Notes: a model not told the origin generated them from the letters alone. Counted from the stretch's first letter, positions 1 to 10,085 are shown. The stretch is DNA of 64,000 bases from Treponema sp. (GCA_024402535.1 JAKSTN010000002.1:62001-126000), one strand, 5' to 3'. Numbers and translations: made by a program.

Positions 1-381
1 GTTATGGATGGACTTTGGACTACAGATCCTGAAAACCCGGTAAAAGAATACGATGAAACAATCAATCTTTATTTCTCGAAAGTTGCAAATCTTGGGGAAA
101 TTGAAACAATAACAAAACCAGCTCCTGACTCTACCCGTTTTATCTACAAAGGCGAATCAGGACTGGATTTAAAGCTGGCAGGAAATTTCACAAACTGGGA
201 TCCATGGATCTACACAATGTGCGAAACAAAACCAGGATTCTATGAACTGGACCTGCCCCTTCCTACAGGGAAATATTATTACAGCTATTTTGTAGGACTG
301 GTACCAGTTTTAGACAGCACCAATCCTGACAAAGTTTACACCGCTGACGGCAGAACCGCCAACGTTCTTGTTGTAAACTAA
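1..381 (+). CDS. CBM48/glycogen-binding-like protein, C-terminal part (5' end outside window)
   Basis: The frame is open from base 1, so this is the C-terminal 126 residues of a longer protein; the ATG at 4 is probably internal. The last ~80 residues resemble the beta-sandwich fold of isoamylase N-terminal / AMPK glycogen-binding domains: a segment reading LKLAGNFTNWDP, followed by a pattern of aromatics and a GKYYYSYFV strand typical of the family. In that family the domain binds alpha-glucan chains. What the missing N-terminal part does cannot be seen. Its stop codon overlaps the stop of the convergent lon gene by two bases. Confidence is good for the fold and low for function. Confidence 0.6.
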   Translation, partial: VMDGLWTTDPENPVKEYDETINLYFSKVANLGEIETITKPAPDSTRFIYKGESGLDLKLAGNFTNWDPWIYTMCETKPGFYELDLPLPTGKYYYSYFVGLVPVLDSTNPDKVYTADGRTANVLVVN

Positions 382-2762
382 AAAATATTTGCCATTACTT
401 CTTCAACACGTGAGACAGGAATAAATTTGATTCCTTTCTTAACGTGTTCAGGAATATCATCCAGGTCACGTTCGTTGGCCTTTGGAATAAGTATTGTCTT
501 AATCTTATTTCTTCTTGCAGCAACAGTCTTTTCACGAAGTCCGCCGATTGGAAGAACCTGTCCCGTAAGGGAAAGCTCTCCTGTCATGGCAAGATTCGGC
601 TTGATTTTCTTTCCTGTCAGAAGTGAAACAAATGTTGTGGCCATTGTAATACCTGCAGATGGACCATCTTTTGGAGTAGCACCTTCAGGAATATGAAGAT
701 GAATTGTATTTTTTTCAAACCATTCTTCATCTTTCATTCCCTTTTCCATTACATATTTTTTTGACCAGTTAAAGGCAATATGTGCCGATTCCTTCATTAC
801 ATCGCCCATCTGACCTGTAAGAACAAGACCGTCCTTTCCAGGGAAAGATGTAGATTCAATAAGAAGAGTATCGCCACCCATACTTGTCCAGGCAAGCCCG
901 ATTGCAGTACCTGGAACTTCGGCCCTCTTTATCTGGCTTTCATCAAAGTTAGGTTTACCAAGATACTTTTCCACAAGTGCTTCATCAACAGTTATCTTTG
1001 CATCACGAGCCTTATTATCCCCGGAAATGATTTCTGTAACGATTTTTCTGTGAATCTTATCAAGGCACTTTTCAAAGTAGCGGACTCCGGCTTCCCGGGC
1101 ATATTCCTGAGCTATACGGGAAAGTGCGCCAGTTGTAAATTTTACCTGTCCTTTCTTGAGTCCATTCTTCTTTGCATTTTTTGGAATCAAATAATTCTTT
1201 GCAATTTCAATTTTTTCCTGATCGATATAACCTGAAAGCTCAATAATTTCAGCACGGTCAAGAAGAGGTTCCGGAACTGTATCAAGAGTATTTGCAGTGA
1301 GAATAAATAAAACATTTGAAACATCAAATGGAAGGTCCAGATATGTGTCACGGAAATTGATATTCTGTTCAGGGTCAAGAACTTCGAGCAATGCTGCGCT
1401 AGGATCTCCCTGATTTGAGGCATTCATTTTATCAATTTCATCAATCATGAAAACAGGAGCCTTGCTTTTTGTAAGTTTAAGTCCCTGAATAATACGTCCA
1501 GGCATTGCACCTACATAAGTTCTTCTGTGACCTTTGATTTCAGATTCATCATGAAGTCCACCTACACTGAAACGGTAAAATTCTTTTCCCATTGCCTCGG
1601 CAACTGCTTTACCGATACTTGTTTTTCCAACCCCCGGAGGTCCAACAAGAAGAAGAACAGAACCTTTTGTATCCTGCTTCATGAGACGGACAGCAAGATA
1701 TTCAACGATACGTTTTTTTACATCATCCATACCATAATGGCTGTCTTCGAGAATTTTTTTCGCATCTTTAAGTTCAAAATTAATTTTAGGGTCATCATTC
1801 CATGGAAGATTTACAACCAGTTCCAGGAAATTTCTGGTACCGATATATTCGCTGGAATTAGGATCCATAAGGCTGAATTTTTCCAGTTCCGAATGGACTG
1901 TTTCTTTTATTTCCCCTTCAAACTTCAGTTCTTCAATCTTTGTCTTGAACTTCTGGTAATCAGTCTGATTTCCACCGCCATCAATTCCAAGTTCTTCCTG
2001 AATTGATTTCATTTCTTCACGGAGGAAATATTCCCGCTGGTTCTTTTCGATTTTTTCATTCAGTTCATTCTGAATTTTTTTCTGAACACGAAGAACTTCC
2101 TGTTCTTTCTTGATGAAAACCAGAACTTTTTCAAGTCTCTGACGAACATTTGTCATCTCAAGAATTTTCTGCTGTTCATTTCGGTCAATATTCAGTACAG
2201 AAGTAACAAAATCTGCAATCTTACCGCTCTGGTCAATATTCACCATATTAAGGCGCATTTCTTCGCTGAACAGAGGATTATTTTCTGAAATATCCTTCAT
2301 TTCAGAAATAAGTGCACGGGTAAGAGCCTTAACTTCAAATGTGTCTGCTTCTTCGTCATCAAGATATTCAACTGCTACCGCAATAGGAGTTGAGGACTGA
2401 ATTGCCTTACGAATACGGAAACGTTTTACAGTAGAAATAAAAACACTCAAACCACCATCTGGCAGGTTCATCTTTTTGATAATATGAGCAACAGTTCCTA
2501 CTTCATAAAGATCAGGAAGAGAAGGATTATCTTTTTCTTCGCGGGTGAGAACGATTCCAACAAAACCACCCTGTTCATAAGCTTTTTCTATAACTTTTGT
2601 ATCATCCCCAGAATTAACCATTAGAGGAGTAAAAACGCCAGGGTAAATAGGACGTCCCTGTACTGGGAGTATAAAAAGTTTTGGAGGAAGAGCATCTTCA
2701 GCATTGATCAGTGCCTTAATTTCGCTTTCCATATTTTCGAGGTCTTCATTAAAAGAATTCAT
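378..2762 (-). CDS. lon: ATP-dependent protease Lon
   Basis: This is a full-length Lon protease (794 residues), the cytoplasmic AAA+ serine protease that degrades misfolded and regulatory proteins. Seen in order: an N-terminal LON substrate-binding domain (about 25-215), a coiled-coil segment (about 215-290), an AAA+ module with Walker A GPPGVGKT and Walker B VFMIDEID, and a C-terminal protease domain with catalytic Ser702 in DGPSAG and Lys745 in GGLREKT. The Ser-Lys spacing of 43 residues equals that of E. coli Lon. It stands alone on the minus strand behind a gene-free element, and its stop overlaps the stop of the convergent upstream gene. Confidence 0.97.
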   Translation of the reverse strand: MNSFNEDLENMESEIKALINAEDALPPKLFILPVQGRPIYPGVFTPLMVNSGDDTKVIEKAYEQGGFVGIVLTREEKDNPSLPDLYEVGTVAHIIKKMNLPDGGLSVFISTVKRFRIRKAIQSSTPIAVAVEYLDDEEADTFEVKALTRALISEMKDISENNPLFSEEMRLNMVNIDQSGKIADFVTSVLNIDRNEQQKILEMTNVRQRLEKVLVFIKKEQEVLRVQKKIQNELNEKIEKNQREYFLREEMKSIQEELGIDGGGNQTDYQKFKTKIEELKFEGEIKETVHSELEKFSLMDPNSSEYIGTRNFLELVVNLPWNDDPKINFELKDAKKILEDSHYGMDDVKKRIVEYLAVRLMKQDTKGSVLLLVGPPGVGKTSIGKAVAEAMGKEFYRFSVGGLHDESEIKGHRRTYVGAMPGRIIQGLKLTKSKAPVFMIDEIDKMNASNQGDPSAALLEVLDPEQNINFRDTYLDLPFDVSNVLFILTANTLDTVPEPLLDRAEIIELSGYIDQEKIEIAKNYLIPKNAKKNGLKKGQVKFTTGALSRIAQEYAREAGVRYFEKCLDKIHRKIVTEIISGDNKARDAKITVDEALVEKYLGKPNFDESQIKRAEVPGTAIGLAWTSMGGDTLLIESTSFPGKDGLVLTGQMGDVMKESAHIAFNWSKKYVMEKGMKDEEWFEKNTIHLHIPEGATPKDGPSAGITMATTFVSLLTGKKIKPNLAMTGELSLTGQVLPIGGLREKTVAARRNKIKTILIPKANERDLDDIPEHVKKGIKFIPVSRVEEVMANIF

Positions 2763-2810
2763 ATATTAAATATACTAAAAAGAAGGATAAAATACAAAAA
2801 CAAAAAATAT

Positions 2811-3234
2811 GTAGTATTAAATCAAATAGTTCCTGCTGAGCCGCGGAGGCTGGGGTGTCACACCGATTAAAATGTAGGGGTAATGGCAGCTAACGCAACG
2901 CTCTAACGAGCTGTGGGGAAATCTGTTTGTATGGGAATTTATTTTTTTTAGAATGGATTTTTAAGCAGGATTTCTTTCTGTCAGGAAGTTAACTTACTGC
3001 AAACAGCCATTTCTAAAATTCTATTTAATACACGAACATATACGACTAAACCGGTTATATCACTTTTACAAAGGTTTTGCGTTAGCAAAACCGAATCGGT
3101 GTGACATTCTCCGAAGAATAAAAGTTTTAAGAATACTGTGCCTTGTACGGACCTTGCGGCCTGCAACACCCATTAATGTGACTGGGAGTAATTCATTAAA
3201 CTTGAATAAACAAATGTATTTGATTTAATCCTAC
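2811..3234. repeat. MITE-like element with terminal inverted repeats
   Basis: This 424-bp stretch is bounded by imperfect 18-bp inverted repeats (2811-2828 and 3217-3234, 17 of 18 matching, with a perfect 13-bp core attaaatcaaata). Inside it a second perfect 13-bp inverted pair (tgtcacaccgatt at 2856-2868, its complement at 3094-3106) and an 8-bp stem hairpin with a GTTA loop (3073-3092) are visible. No credible gene is present; a 62-codon minus-strand ORF has no family signature. It fills almost the whole 477-bp gap between lon and lepA and stops a few bases from the lepA stop codon. The structure fits a non-autonomous mobile repeat. No target-site duplication is evident. Confidence 0.5.
3073..3092. 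other. hairpin within the lon-lepA gap
   Basis: The perfect 8-bp stem ggttttgc / gcaaaacc closes a GTTA loop. It has no following T-run on either strand, so it does not look like an ordinary intrinsic terminator. It sits inside the 424-bp inverted-repeat element. Confidence 0.5.
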
Positions 3235-3239
3235 CTTAT

Positions 3240-5042
3240 TTACTCTTCCTTCTCTTTGAGTACAGCCAGGAAGGCGCTCTGAGGAAGTTCGACGTCGCCG
3301 ATCATCTTCATGCGCTTTTTACCTTCCTTCTGTTTTTCAAGCAGCTTACGTTTACGGGTAATGTCACCACCGTAACATTTTGCAAGAACGTCTTTACGAA
3401 CAGGATTAACAGTTTCGCGGGCAATAACCTGGGCACCGATAGCCCCCTGAATGGCAATCTTAAACTGCTGGCGGCTGATTTCATCCTTAAGGCGTTCACA
3501 AACCTTACGGGCACGGCTTACCGCATTCTGATCAAAAGTAAGGAAACTTAAGGCATCCACCATTTTTCCGTTTAACAGAATATCAACCTTTACAAGTTTT
3601 GTAGGTCTATAGCCGATTATTTCGTAATCAAAAGAAGCATACCCGCGGCTGTAACTTTTCAGTTTGTCGTAGAAATCAAAAAGAACTTCAGCAAGCGGCA
3701 TTTCATAAGTCAATTCAACACGCTTTTCATCCAGGTATTGCATATTTGTCTGAATTCCGCGTTTTTCTGTACAAAGCGCCATAATCGAGCCAAGGAATTC
3801 ACTTGGAGAAATAACTGAAGCCTTAATATATGGTTCTTCGCTTTCACGCACTTTTCCTTCAGGATATTCAGCAGGATTATCAACAAACATTTCTTCCCCA
3901 CCCTGAGTAACTACTTTGTAGCGTACAGAAGGCTGTGTGAAAATTACAGCCTGATCAAAGTCACGTTCAAGGCGTTCCTGAATAATTTCCAGGTGAAGAA
4001 GTCCTAAGAAACCACAGCGGAAACCGTTACCAAGAGCAATGGAATTATCTTTTTCATAAACCAATGAAGCATCATTCAGCTTCAGTTTTTCCATGGAATC
4101 TTTCAGTTCTTCGTAATCGTTAGAATCCATAGGATAAATTGAAGAATAAACAACAGGTTTTACTTCTTTAAATCCAGGCAGCGGTTCTTCTACAGGATCT
4201 GCTGCCATTGTAATAGTATCACCTACATTTACTTCCGAAACAGTTTTTACTCCGCTGATAATGTATCCTACATCACCTGCTTCAAGGAATTCAGTTTCTT
4301 CATAATCAATTTTGAAAATCCCACAGCTTTCAACTTTGTATTCAGCCCCGGTACTCATCATTCTTACGACAGAACCTTTTCTGATTGTTCCTTCCATAAC
4401 ACGAACATGAACAATAACGCCGCGATAAGCATCGTAATGACAGTCGAAAATCAGGGCTGCAACTTTTGCTTTAGGGTCGCCTTTTGGAGCCGGGAATTTT
4501 GTAACAATAGCTTCAAGAAGTTCTTCAACTCCCTGACCTGTCTTTGCAGAAACAGGAACTGCCTCTTCAGGGAAAAGACCAAGTTCCTTATCAATCTGAT
4601 GAAGAACTGCAGGAATATCTGCTGAAGGCAGGTCAATTTTATTAATAACTGGAACAATCTCAAGATTCTGTTCCAGAGCCATGAACATATTGGATACAGT
4701 CTGACTTTCAACTCCCTGAGCTGCATCAATCAGAAGAAGAGCTCCTTCACAAGAAGCAATAGCCCGGGAAACTTCATAAGAAAAGTCTACGTGGCCTGGA
4801 GTATCAACAAAGTTCAGTTCGTAATCATGACCGTCTTTTGCGTGATACGGAATTGTAACAGCCTGACTTTTAATTGTAATTCCGCGCTCACGTTCAATAT
4901 CCATATTATCAAGAATCTGGTTCATCATCTTGCGGTCATCAATAATATGAGCCTGCTGGATAAGGCGGTCAGAAAGGGTCGATTTTCCGTGGTCAATGTG
5001 TGCAACAATACAGAAGTTGCGTTTGTATTTCATCTCTGTCAT
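3240..5042 (-). CDS. lepA: elongation factor 4 (LepA)
   Basis: LepA/EF4 is a ribosome-bound GTPase of the translation-factor superfamily implicated in ribosome biogenesis and back-translocation. The 600-residue length matches the family. The N-terminal G domain shows AHIDHGKST (G1), DTPGHVDF (G3) and NKIDLP (G4), and the LepA-specific C-terminal domain ends in a basic tail reading RKRKLLEKQKEGKKRMK. An AAGGA ribosome-binding site seven bases before the ATG supports this start over the Met three codons later. The HtrA-like gene upstream ends 17 bases away, so the two may be cotranscribed. Confidence 0.96.
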   Translation of the reverse strand: MTEMKYKRNFCIVAHIDHGKSTLSDRLIQQAHIIDDRKMMNQILDNMDIERERGITIKSQAVTIPYHAKDGHDYELNFVDTPGHVDFSYEVSRAIASCEGALLLIDAAQGVESQTVSNMFMALEQNLEIVPVINKIDLPSADIPAVLHQIDKELGLFPEEAVPVSAKTGQGVEELLEAIVTKFPAPKGDPKAKVAALIFDCHYDAYRGVIVHVRVMEGTIRKGSVVRMMSTGAEYKVESCGIFKIDYEETEFLEAGDVGYIISGVKTVSEVNVGDTITMAADPVEEPLPGFKEVKPVVYSSIYPMDSNDYEELKDSMEKLKLNDASLVYEKDNSIALGNGFRCGFLGLLHLEIIQERLERDFDQAVIFTQPSVRYKVVTQGGEEMFVDNPAEYPEGKVRESEEPYIKASVISPSEFLGSIMALCTEKRGIQTNMQYLDEKRVELTYEMPLAEVLFDFYDKLKSYSRGYASFDYEIIGYRPTKLVKVDILLNGKMVDALSFLTFDQNAVSRARKVCERLKDEISRQQFKIAIQGAIGAQVIARETVNPVRKDVLAKCYGGDITRKRKLLEKQKEGKKRMKMIGDVELPQSAFLAVLKEKEE

Positions 5043-5059
5043 ATCAGTTCCTTAATTTA

Positions 5060-6667
5060 CTAGAAAAAGTTTGGACCGTCAAAAGAAGTCCCCATAACCA
5101 TAGTTACATCAAAAAGATTTTTCTTATGGCGTTTTGTTACAATCTGAACAAGAATATATTTATTATTTTCATCAACTTTCAAATCTTTTATTGTCAACGG
5201 GTCATTTTCAGAAAACTGTAATTCTTCTGCTTCGCTACCCTCAATAACATAATCTATTTTATATGTATTTCGTGAAGTTGTGGAAGCCGGTACAAGCTGC
5301 ATTCCAAAAAGCGGAAGAAAAGCATTTTCTATTAAATCACTTTCATATATTTCACGTGCCGGTTCACCATTTCTATTTGAAAGATAAACAAACACCGGTT
5401 TTTCCATTTCATCAACTTCAACTTTTATTATAGTTCCAGGTGTTGTACTTCTGAAATATCCCTGAAGATCTTCTACCGAAGTGATTTTTTCACCATTTAC
5501 TGAAGTTATCACATGATCTTTTTTCAGTCCTGCAAGGCGTGCAGGACTTCCCGGCATAACATACTGAACTTCAACACCAAGTTTTTTCCCGCCATTACGT
5601 TTTGTATGTCCAAAGCAGCCAGTCCAGCTGTGATGATATTCACCGCCTGCATACATAAAAGGAAGCTCCTGCTTAAGATATTCAACAGGAATTGCAAAGT
5701 TCAAGCCTTGAGCCTGAAGAACGCCTGCAAAAACAACAGCCTGAACTTTCATATCCTTATCGATACATGGTCCACCTGAGTTTCCCGAATTTACCGAAGC
5801 ATCAATCTGAAAAACATCGCCATTTGTAAAAAGCTTACGTTTTGTATTTGAAACGATTCCGGAAGTCAAAGTTCCTTCAAGTCCCAATGGAGCTCCGATT
5901 ACATTTATCTGGTCCCCGACCACAAGTTCTGAAGAGCTTCCAAGATTAAGAACATATTCTGGAATATATTCTGTTTTCAAAAGTGCAAGATCTGTTACTG
6001 AATCCCAGCCGATTACTTTTGCAGGAATCTTATCATCTTCGTTTCCAGGTAATTTGATGTAAAGACGTGAATAACCTTCATAAGTTGGATCAACCATATC
6101 AGCAATAACATGATGATTTGTTACAATGTATCCCCTTTCATCAATGAAAAATCCTGAACCCAGAACTTTATCTGGAAGCCCCATTCCATAAGTAATCTTT
6201 ATTCCTTTATCTACTATTACGGTAACAGTTGCTTTTACCGCATCATTTATAGAAGATGGAACTTTATTATTCTTCTGAAAGCCGGGAATATCCTTTTTAA
6301 AAAGCTGTTCAATATCTGAAAATGAAATATCTTTATTCTGATAACCGGTAACTTCAAGAGAATTAGCATAACGCCATGCAGTTGCATAATTTTTTTCTTC
6401 AAGTGCTACTTCTATCATCTTTTCAAGATGACGGGCACATTCTTCCATAATCTTTTCATTTCCAAGAAGAATTGAACGCCAGTATGCTTCCACCGGTTCA
6501 GACATCATAAGTTCAGAAATTCTTTTCTTTTCATTTTCAAAAACATTGGAATCGGAATAATCTAAAGGAGAAATTTCTTTTTGAACACCACCAAATGATT
6601 TACATGAGAAAAATAACAGTAAAAATGACAACAAAAAAATCGATGTTATAAATTTATTCATTTTCAT
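5060..6667 (-). CDS. HtrA/DegP-like serine protease lipoprotein with PDZ domain
   Basis: This is a predicted envelope serine protease of the trypsin-like HtrA group. The N-terminus is a lipoprotein signal (hydrophobic core ending LFFSC, lipidated Cys about residue 22). About 110 alpha-helical residues follow, then a protease domain with a complete triad (His about 186 in NHHV, Asp about 226 in VTDLALL, Ser about 297 in GNSGGP), then one PDZ domain (about residues 345-420) and roughly 100 further residues. Most HtrA proteins are soluble or membrane-anchored, so lipid anchoring is a variation. The start is uncertain: Met codons at 6685, 6667 and 6661 are possible, none with a strong ribosome-binding site. 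The gene overlaps the end of the upstream TPR gene. Confidence 0.85.
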   Translation of the reverse strand: MKMNKFITSIFLLSFLLLFFSCKSFGGVQKEISPLDYSDSNVFENEKKRISELMMSEPVEAYWRSILLGNEKIMEECARHLEKMIEVALEEKNYATAWRYANSLEVTGYQNKDISFSDIEQLFKKDIPGFQKNNKVPSSINDAVKATVTVIVDKGIKITYGMGLPDKVLGSGFFIDERGYIVTNHHVIADMVDPTYEGYSRLYIKLPGNEDDKIPAKVIGWDSVTDLALLKTEYIPEYVLNLGSSSELVVGDQINVIGAPLGLEGTLTSGIVSNTKRKLFTNGDVFQIDASVNSGNSGGPCIDKDMKVQAVVFAGVLQAQGLNFAIPVEYLKQELPFMYAGGEYHHSWTGCFGHTKRNGGKKLGVEVQYVMPGSPARLAGLKKDHVITSVNGEKITSVEDLQGYFRSTTPGTIIKVEVDEMEKPVFVYLSNRNGEPAREIYESDLIENAFLPLFGMQLVPASTTSRNTYKIDYVIEGSEAEELQFSENDPLTIKDLKVDENNKYILVQIVTKRHKKNLFDVTMVMGTSFDGPNFF

Positions 6668-8762
6668 TATTATTTCCGTTTTCATTTTCTTTTGGAGTCA
6701 GCTGAATTTTTCTTGCATAAGTTTTACCAGAAACTTTAATTGCAGTGAAAAAATCTTCTCCTTTCTGAACAGGAATTACAAATCCGTTTTCAGCATTTAC
6801 AAGTCTCTGTGCAATATAAACTTCAGAAGCTCCGTCGCCTTCTTCATCAAACCAAAAGAAATTTTCAAGTTCTCCCTTAACTACTTTGAAAGCAACATCA
6901 TTTACTTTTACTGACGATGGAACACCATCACGAGACAAAACAGAAACAGTATCCTGATTTATTCCTACAACAAAAAGAGCTTCCTCTATAAGAGGTGAAC
7001 CTTCATCTTTAGGATAAACTATAAAAGATTCGGAACGGCCGTCCTGTTTAATCCATACAGAAGTCTTACCGCCTTTTTCCCGAAAATATTCCCGGTACTC
7101 AGGAATATTATCATTATTTGAATCAATCTGAATTGAAGAAAGATAAACTGAATCAGAAAAATCAAAGAACGGAAAAGCGTTCTTTACATTAATTTTGTCT
7201 GAATCAGAAAAGAGATTTTTATTTTCTTCTGAGTAAAATTCATATTCCTCGCGGGTTTCAAAAAGACCGTCATGATCATAATCAGAAATTCGCCACAATG
7301 GATATCCGCTGTTAAATTCTGCTGTTGCAAACACGGTTTCATTTTCACTATAAACTGCTGAAACAACAGTACCATTCAACATTGAGTATGTAACGGAAGC
7401 ATTTTCCCGTTCCGGCGAATCAAGCTTGATAAAAGTAGCATTTGCAAGATAATCAAGGTTTTCCGGATTATTCCAGTTGCTTTTCACAAATGGAACATAA
7501 AACTGATCTTCTGTTTCTCCGAACAAAGATTTAAATGGTGTTTCAAATTCAAAAGGTGAATAAATTGCCGATTTTTTTGAAAAATCAAAAACAACATAAT
7601 TATCATTTCTTTTTAAAACTGAACGGCCAAGATACGGATAATCTGACCAGAACATCTCAACCTCAAGAGGAGCAATACTTGCCGAAAGCAGTTCTCCGAA
7701 ATCTGTTACAGCATAAATATCTTCCTGGCCATCATTTTCTGCATCATAGTGAATATACTGAGGACGCCCTCTTTCATACTGAATCTTTAGTTCCCACTGA
7801 AGATCATTATTAGGGTCTGCATAAAGCAGTCCGTTATATGCATTAAGATGTGAAAAAAGTTTCTCATTAATAATCTCCTCATCGGACAGAAGAGATGTAA
7901 AGAAATTCAGAAGTTCCAGTGCCACTGATTCATCAGCATATTTGAAGAACTCATCAAAAGCCTTTTCCTCATTCCAGTAACCGGCTTTAAGTGAAGTTAC
8001 AGGGAAAAGAATATCAGGCTTTCCTAAAGCATCAAAAGCCTTCAGGGCTCTAAGCTGTTTTTCACCCTCCATAAAGAATATGGAGGCACTTTCTATTTCA
8101 GATGGGACATCTTTATAATTTTTCAATTCCTGAGAAAGAACATCTGCTGTCTGAAGGACTATTACTTCAGGTTTATAATCCTTTCCGCCATCAATGGCGC
8201 GCTGAAGTTCAAAATTATAAAAGAGCTGGATAAAACGGATATCACCTTTATAAATTCGGCGGGCACTGTTTATTTTATCCCGGGCTTTTGAAACTGCATC
8301 ATCTGTGCCCGCTCTGTAATAAGTCTTTATTCGGATAGCTTCAGCATCTGCTGAAAACACAAATGGAGCTCTATCCAGTTCTTCAAGAGCTTCATCAAGA
8401 TTTCCGGTATCACTTAATAAATCTGATAAAAGAATTCTGTTTCCTTTTTCGTTATAGCCGATCCAGTTATTTTTATCTTTTGCCTGTTTTGAAAAATCAA
8501 AAACCTGTTTCAGAGAATTTCCAAGTTCCTTCAGACAAACAGCCTTTATATAAAATAAATCAGAAATTGAATCATCATATGAAAGACCAAGTTCCGCCTG
8601 ACTCAAAGCCGAATCAATCTCATTTGAAAGAAGATAATTTTCAGCAAGTTTAAGACAACGTTCTGCAGTTCTGCGGGAAGCAGCTTTTACAGATACACTC
8701 TGAGCGGCGCAAACCACAGCGAAAAATGTTGATAATATAAGAACGAAAAAAACTTTTTTCAT
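6654..8762 (-). CDS. exported TPR-containing protein, function unknown
   Basis: A 702-residue protein with a cleavable signal peptide (MKKVFF start, hydrophobic core, VCAAQS cleavage region). Residues about 30-200 are helical with tetratricopeptide-like spacing (ENYLLSNEIDSALSQAELGL). The rest is rich in beta-type sequence and acidic loops such as DAENDGQEDIY and DYDHDGLFETREE, which resemble dockerin- or VCBS-like calcium-binding DxDxDG loops. I do not recognise a named family. Its 3' end overlaps the protease gene, suggesting coupled translation and a shared envelope role. The tail ends in an Asn/Glu-rich run. Confidence 0.75.
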   Translation of the reverse strand: MKKVFFVLILSTFFAVVCAAQSVSVKAASRRTAERCLKLAENYLLSNEIDSALSQAELGLSYDDSISDLFYIKAVCLKELGNSLKQVFDFSKQAKDKNNWIGYNEKGNRILLSDLLSDTGNLDEALEELDRAPFVFSADAEAIRIKTYYRAGTDDAVSKARDKINSARRIYKGDIRFIQLFYNFELQRAIDGGKDYKPEVIVLQTADVLSQELKNYKDVPSEIESASIFFMEGEKQLRALKAFDALGKPDILFPVTSLKAGYWNEEKAFDEFFKYADESVALELLNFFTSLLSDEEIINEKLFSHLNAYNGLLYADPNNDLQWELKIQYERGRPQYIHYDAENDGQEDIYAVTDFGELLSASIAPLEVEMFWSDYPYLGRSVLKRNDNYVVFDFSKKSAIYSPFEFETPFKSLFGETEDQFYVPFVKSNWNNPENLDYLANATFIKLDSPERENASVTYSMLNGTVVSAVYSENETVFATAEFNSGYPLWRISDYDHDGLFETREEYEFYSEENKNLFSDSDKINVKNAFPFFDFSDSVYLSSIQIDSNNDNIPEYREYFREKGGKTSVWIKQDGRSESFIVYPKDEGSPLIEEALFVVGINQDTVSVLSRDGVPSSVKVNDVAFKVVKGELENFFWFDEEGDGASEVYIAQRLVNAENGFVIPVQKGEDFFTAIKVSGKTYARKIQLTPKENENGNNNENE

Positions 8763-8777
8763 TTAAAATCCTTTTTT

Positions 8778-9977
8778 TCAGCTTTCAATAACAAAAAGCT
8801 GCTTTTTTTCTCCCAGAACGGGACTTCTGATTACAAAAGGAAAATCTGATTCTATTGTTACAGTTTTTCCTTCAGTTTCAATCTGAATACTTTTTCCAGC
8901 TTTATGAACAGATACTTTTCCAAAAGGAAAATCATAAATGCCGTCTTCTTCTATTATATCAAAAAATCCTGAATCTGTTTGTGTTTTTTCAAGTGTTTTT
9001 ACAAATACTTCACCTTTATGAACGCCGCATTCGCAACTTCCAAATCTTTTTGAAAAACTTTTACCGCTCTTAAGAGCTTTCCTGATTTCAAAAATCATGT
9101 CATTTAAAAAAGCCGACGGGATTCGTTCCGTAACTCCAGCCAGATTCATTTCACGAAGAAGAACCCTTGAGCAAACCGCTTCATTTCCTTTTTCAAAAAG
9201 CTCAGATGAAAATTCTGTTTCTACTGCAAGATTCTCAAGAAACATACTGTCTGTCCTGCGTTTTTCTTCCCCTGTAAGGACAGCTTCTTTCCACCCGGGA
9301 ATGTTTTCTTCAAGAACTGGAATTATATTATGCCGGATTTTATTTCTCAGGTAATCATCAGAAAGATTTGTTGAATCCGTTCTAAAATCCTGTTTTCGAT
9401 CTTTCAGAAAAGTTTCTATTTCGCTACGGCTTATATTTATAAGGGGTCTGATATATTTTCCACGAACAGCTTCAATTCCACCTGCTCCAGAACCTTTCAA
9501 AAACCGCATAAGGATTGTCTCAAGATTATCGTTCAAATTATGAGCAAGACAGAAATATGAAATATTATTCTTTTCAATTGCAGCTTCAAAACAATTATAG
9601 CGAACAAAGCGGCAGGCTTCTTCTGTCCCACAGCCCCGCTCTTTTTCTGCAATACTCACCTGATTTTCAGTAAGATCAAAAACTTCAAGGCTTACATCAA
9701 AACCCTTTTCCACGGCGTCTTTACATAAGTCAATTACAAAATTCATGTCTCCGTCAGTTTCATTTTTTTCACGGACATGATGATTTACTGTAACACATAC
9801 AAGGGGGATTTTTTCAATTTTAAGAATGTCGCAGAGAACAAGAAAAAGTGAAACAGAATCTGCACCACCAGAAATTCCAAGTCCAAAAGATGATTTATTT
9901 TTCCGAAGTTCTTCAAAACTTACTCCCAAAGCAACAAGAGAATCCCGGACTTTATTCTCAAAAAGACCCTGCAACAT
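8778..9977 (-). CDS. tilS: tRNA(Ile)-lysidine synthetase TilS
   Basis: TilS adds lysine to C34 of the tRNA-Ile CAU anticodon so that it reads AUA instead of AUG. The PP-loop ATPase motif SGGADS is at residues 36-41, followed by the family's N-type ATP pyrophosphatase core with the HNLNDNLETILMRF segment and a C-terminal part that is weakly conserved in all TilS proteins. The length (399) lies within the usual range. It lies 15 bases before the exported TPR gene in the same direction. An intrinsic terminator of rplY separates it from the upstream gene. Confidence 0.93.
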   Translation of the reverse strand: MLQGLFENKVRDSLVALGVSFEELRKNKSSFGLGISGGADSVSLFLVLCDILKIEKIPLVCVTVNHHVREKNETDGDMNFVIDLCKDAVEKGFDVSLEVFDLTENQVSIAEKERGCGTEEACRFVRYNCFEAAIEKNNISYFCLAHNLNDNLETILMRFLKGSGAGGIEAVRGKYIRPLINISRSEIETFLKDRKQDFRTDSTNLSDDYLRNKIRHNIIPVLEENIPGWKEAVLTGEEKRRTDSMFLENLAVETEFSSELFEKGNEAVCSRVLLREMNLAGVTERIPSAFLNDMIFEIRKALKSGKSFSKRFGSCECGVHKGEVFVKTLEKTQTDSGFFDIIEEDGIYDFPFGKVSVHKAGKSIQIETEGKTVTIESDFPFVIRSPVLGEKKQLFVIES

Positions 9978-10002
9978 ATTACAAGTTTATCATAAAACCT
10001 GT

Positions 10003-10038
10003 TTTAAAAAAACAAAGGCTGTCTTAAAGACAGCCTTT
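10003..10038 (-). terminator. intrinsic terminator of rplY
   Basis: A perfect palindromic stem (aaaggctgtctt at 10014-10025 against 10027-10038) is followed, on the minus strand, by a T-rich run over 10003-10012. It lies about 50 bases past the rplY stop and just before tilS. Confidence 0.85.
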
Positions 10039-10085
10039 TCGATACCAATTCTTTGTCCTTTCGGACTAACAGTTATTAACTGTTA

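Noticed and set aside
2981-3169. 62-codon ORF in the lon-lepA gap
   Set aside because: No ribosome-binding site, no family resemblance and it crosses the hairpin and inverted repeats; best explained as chance within a repeat element.
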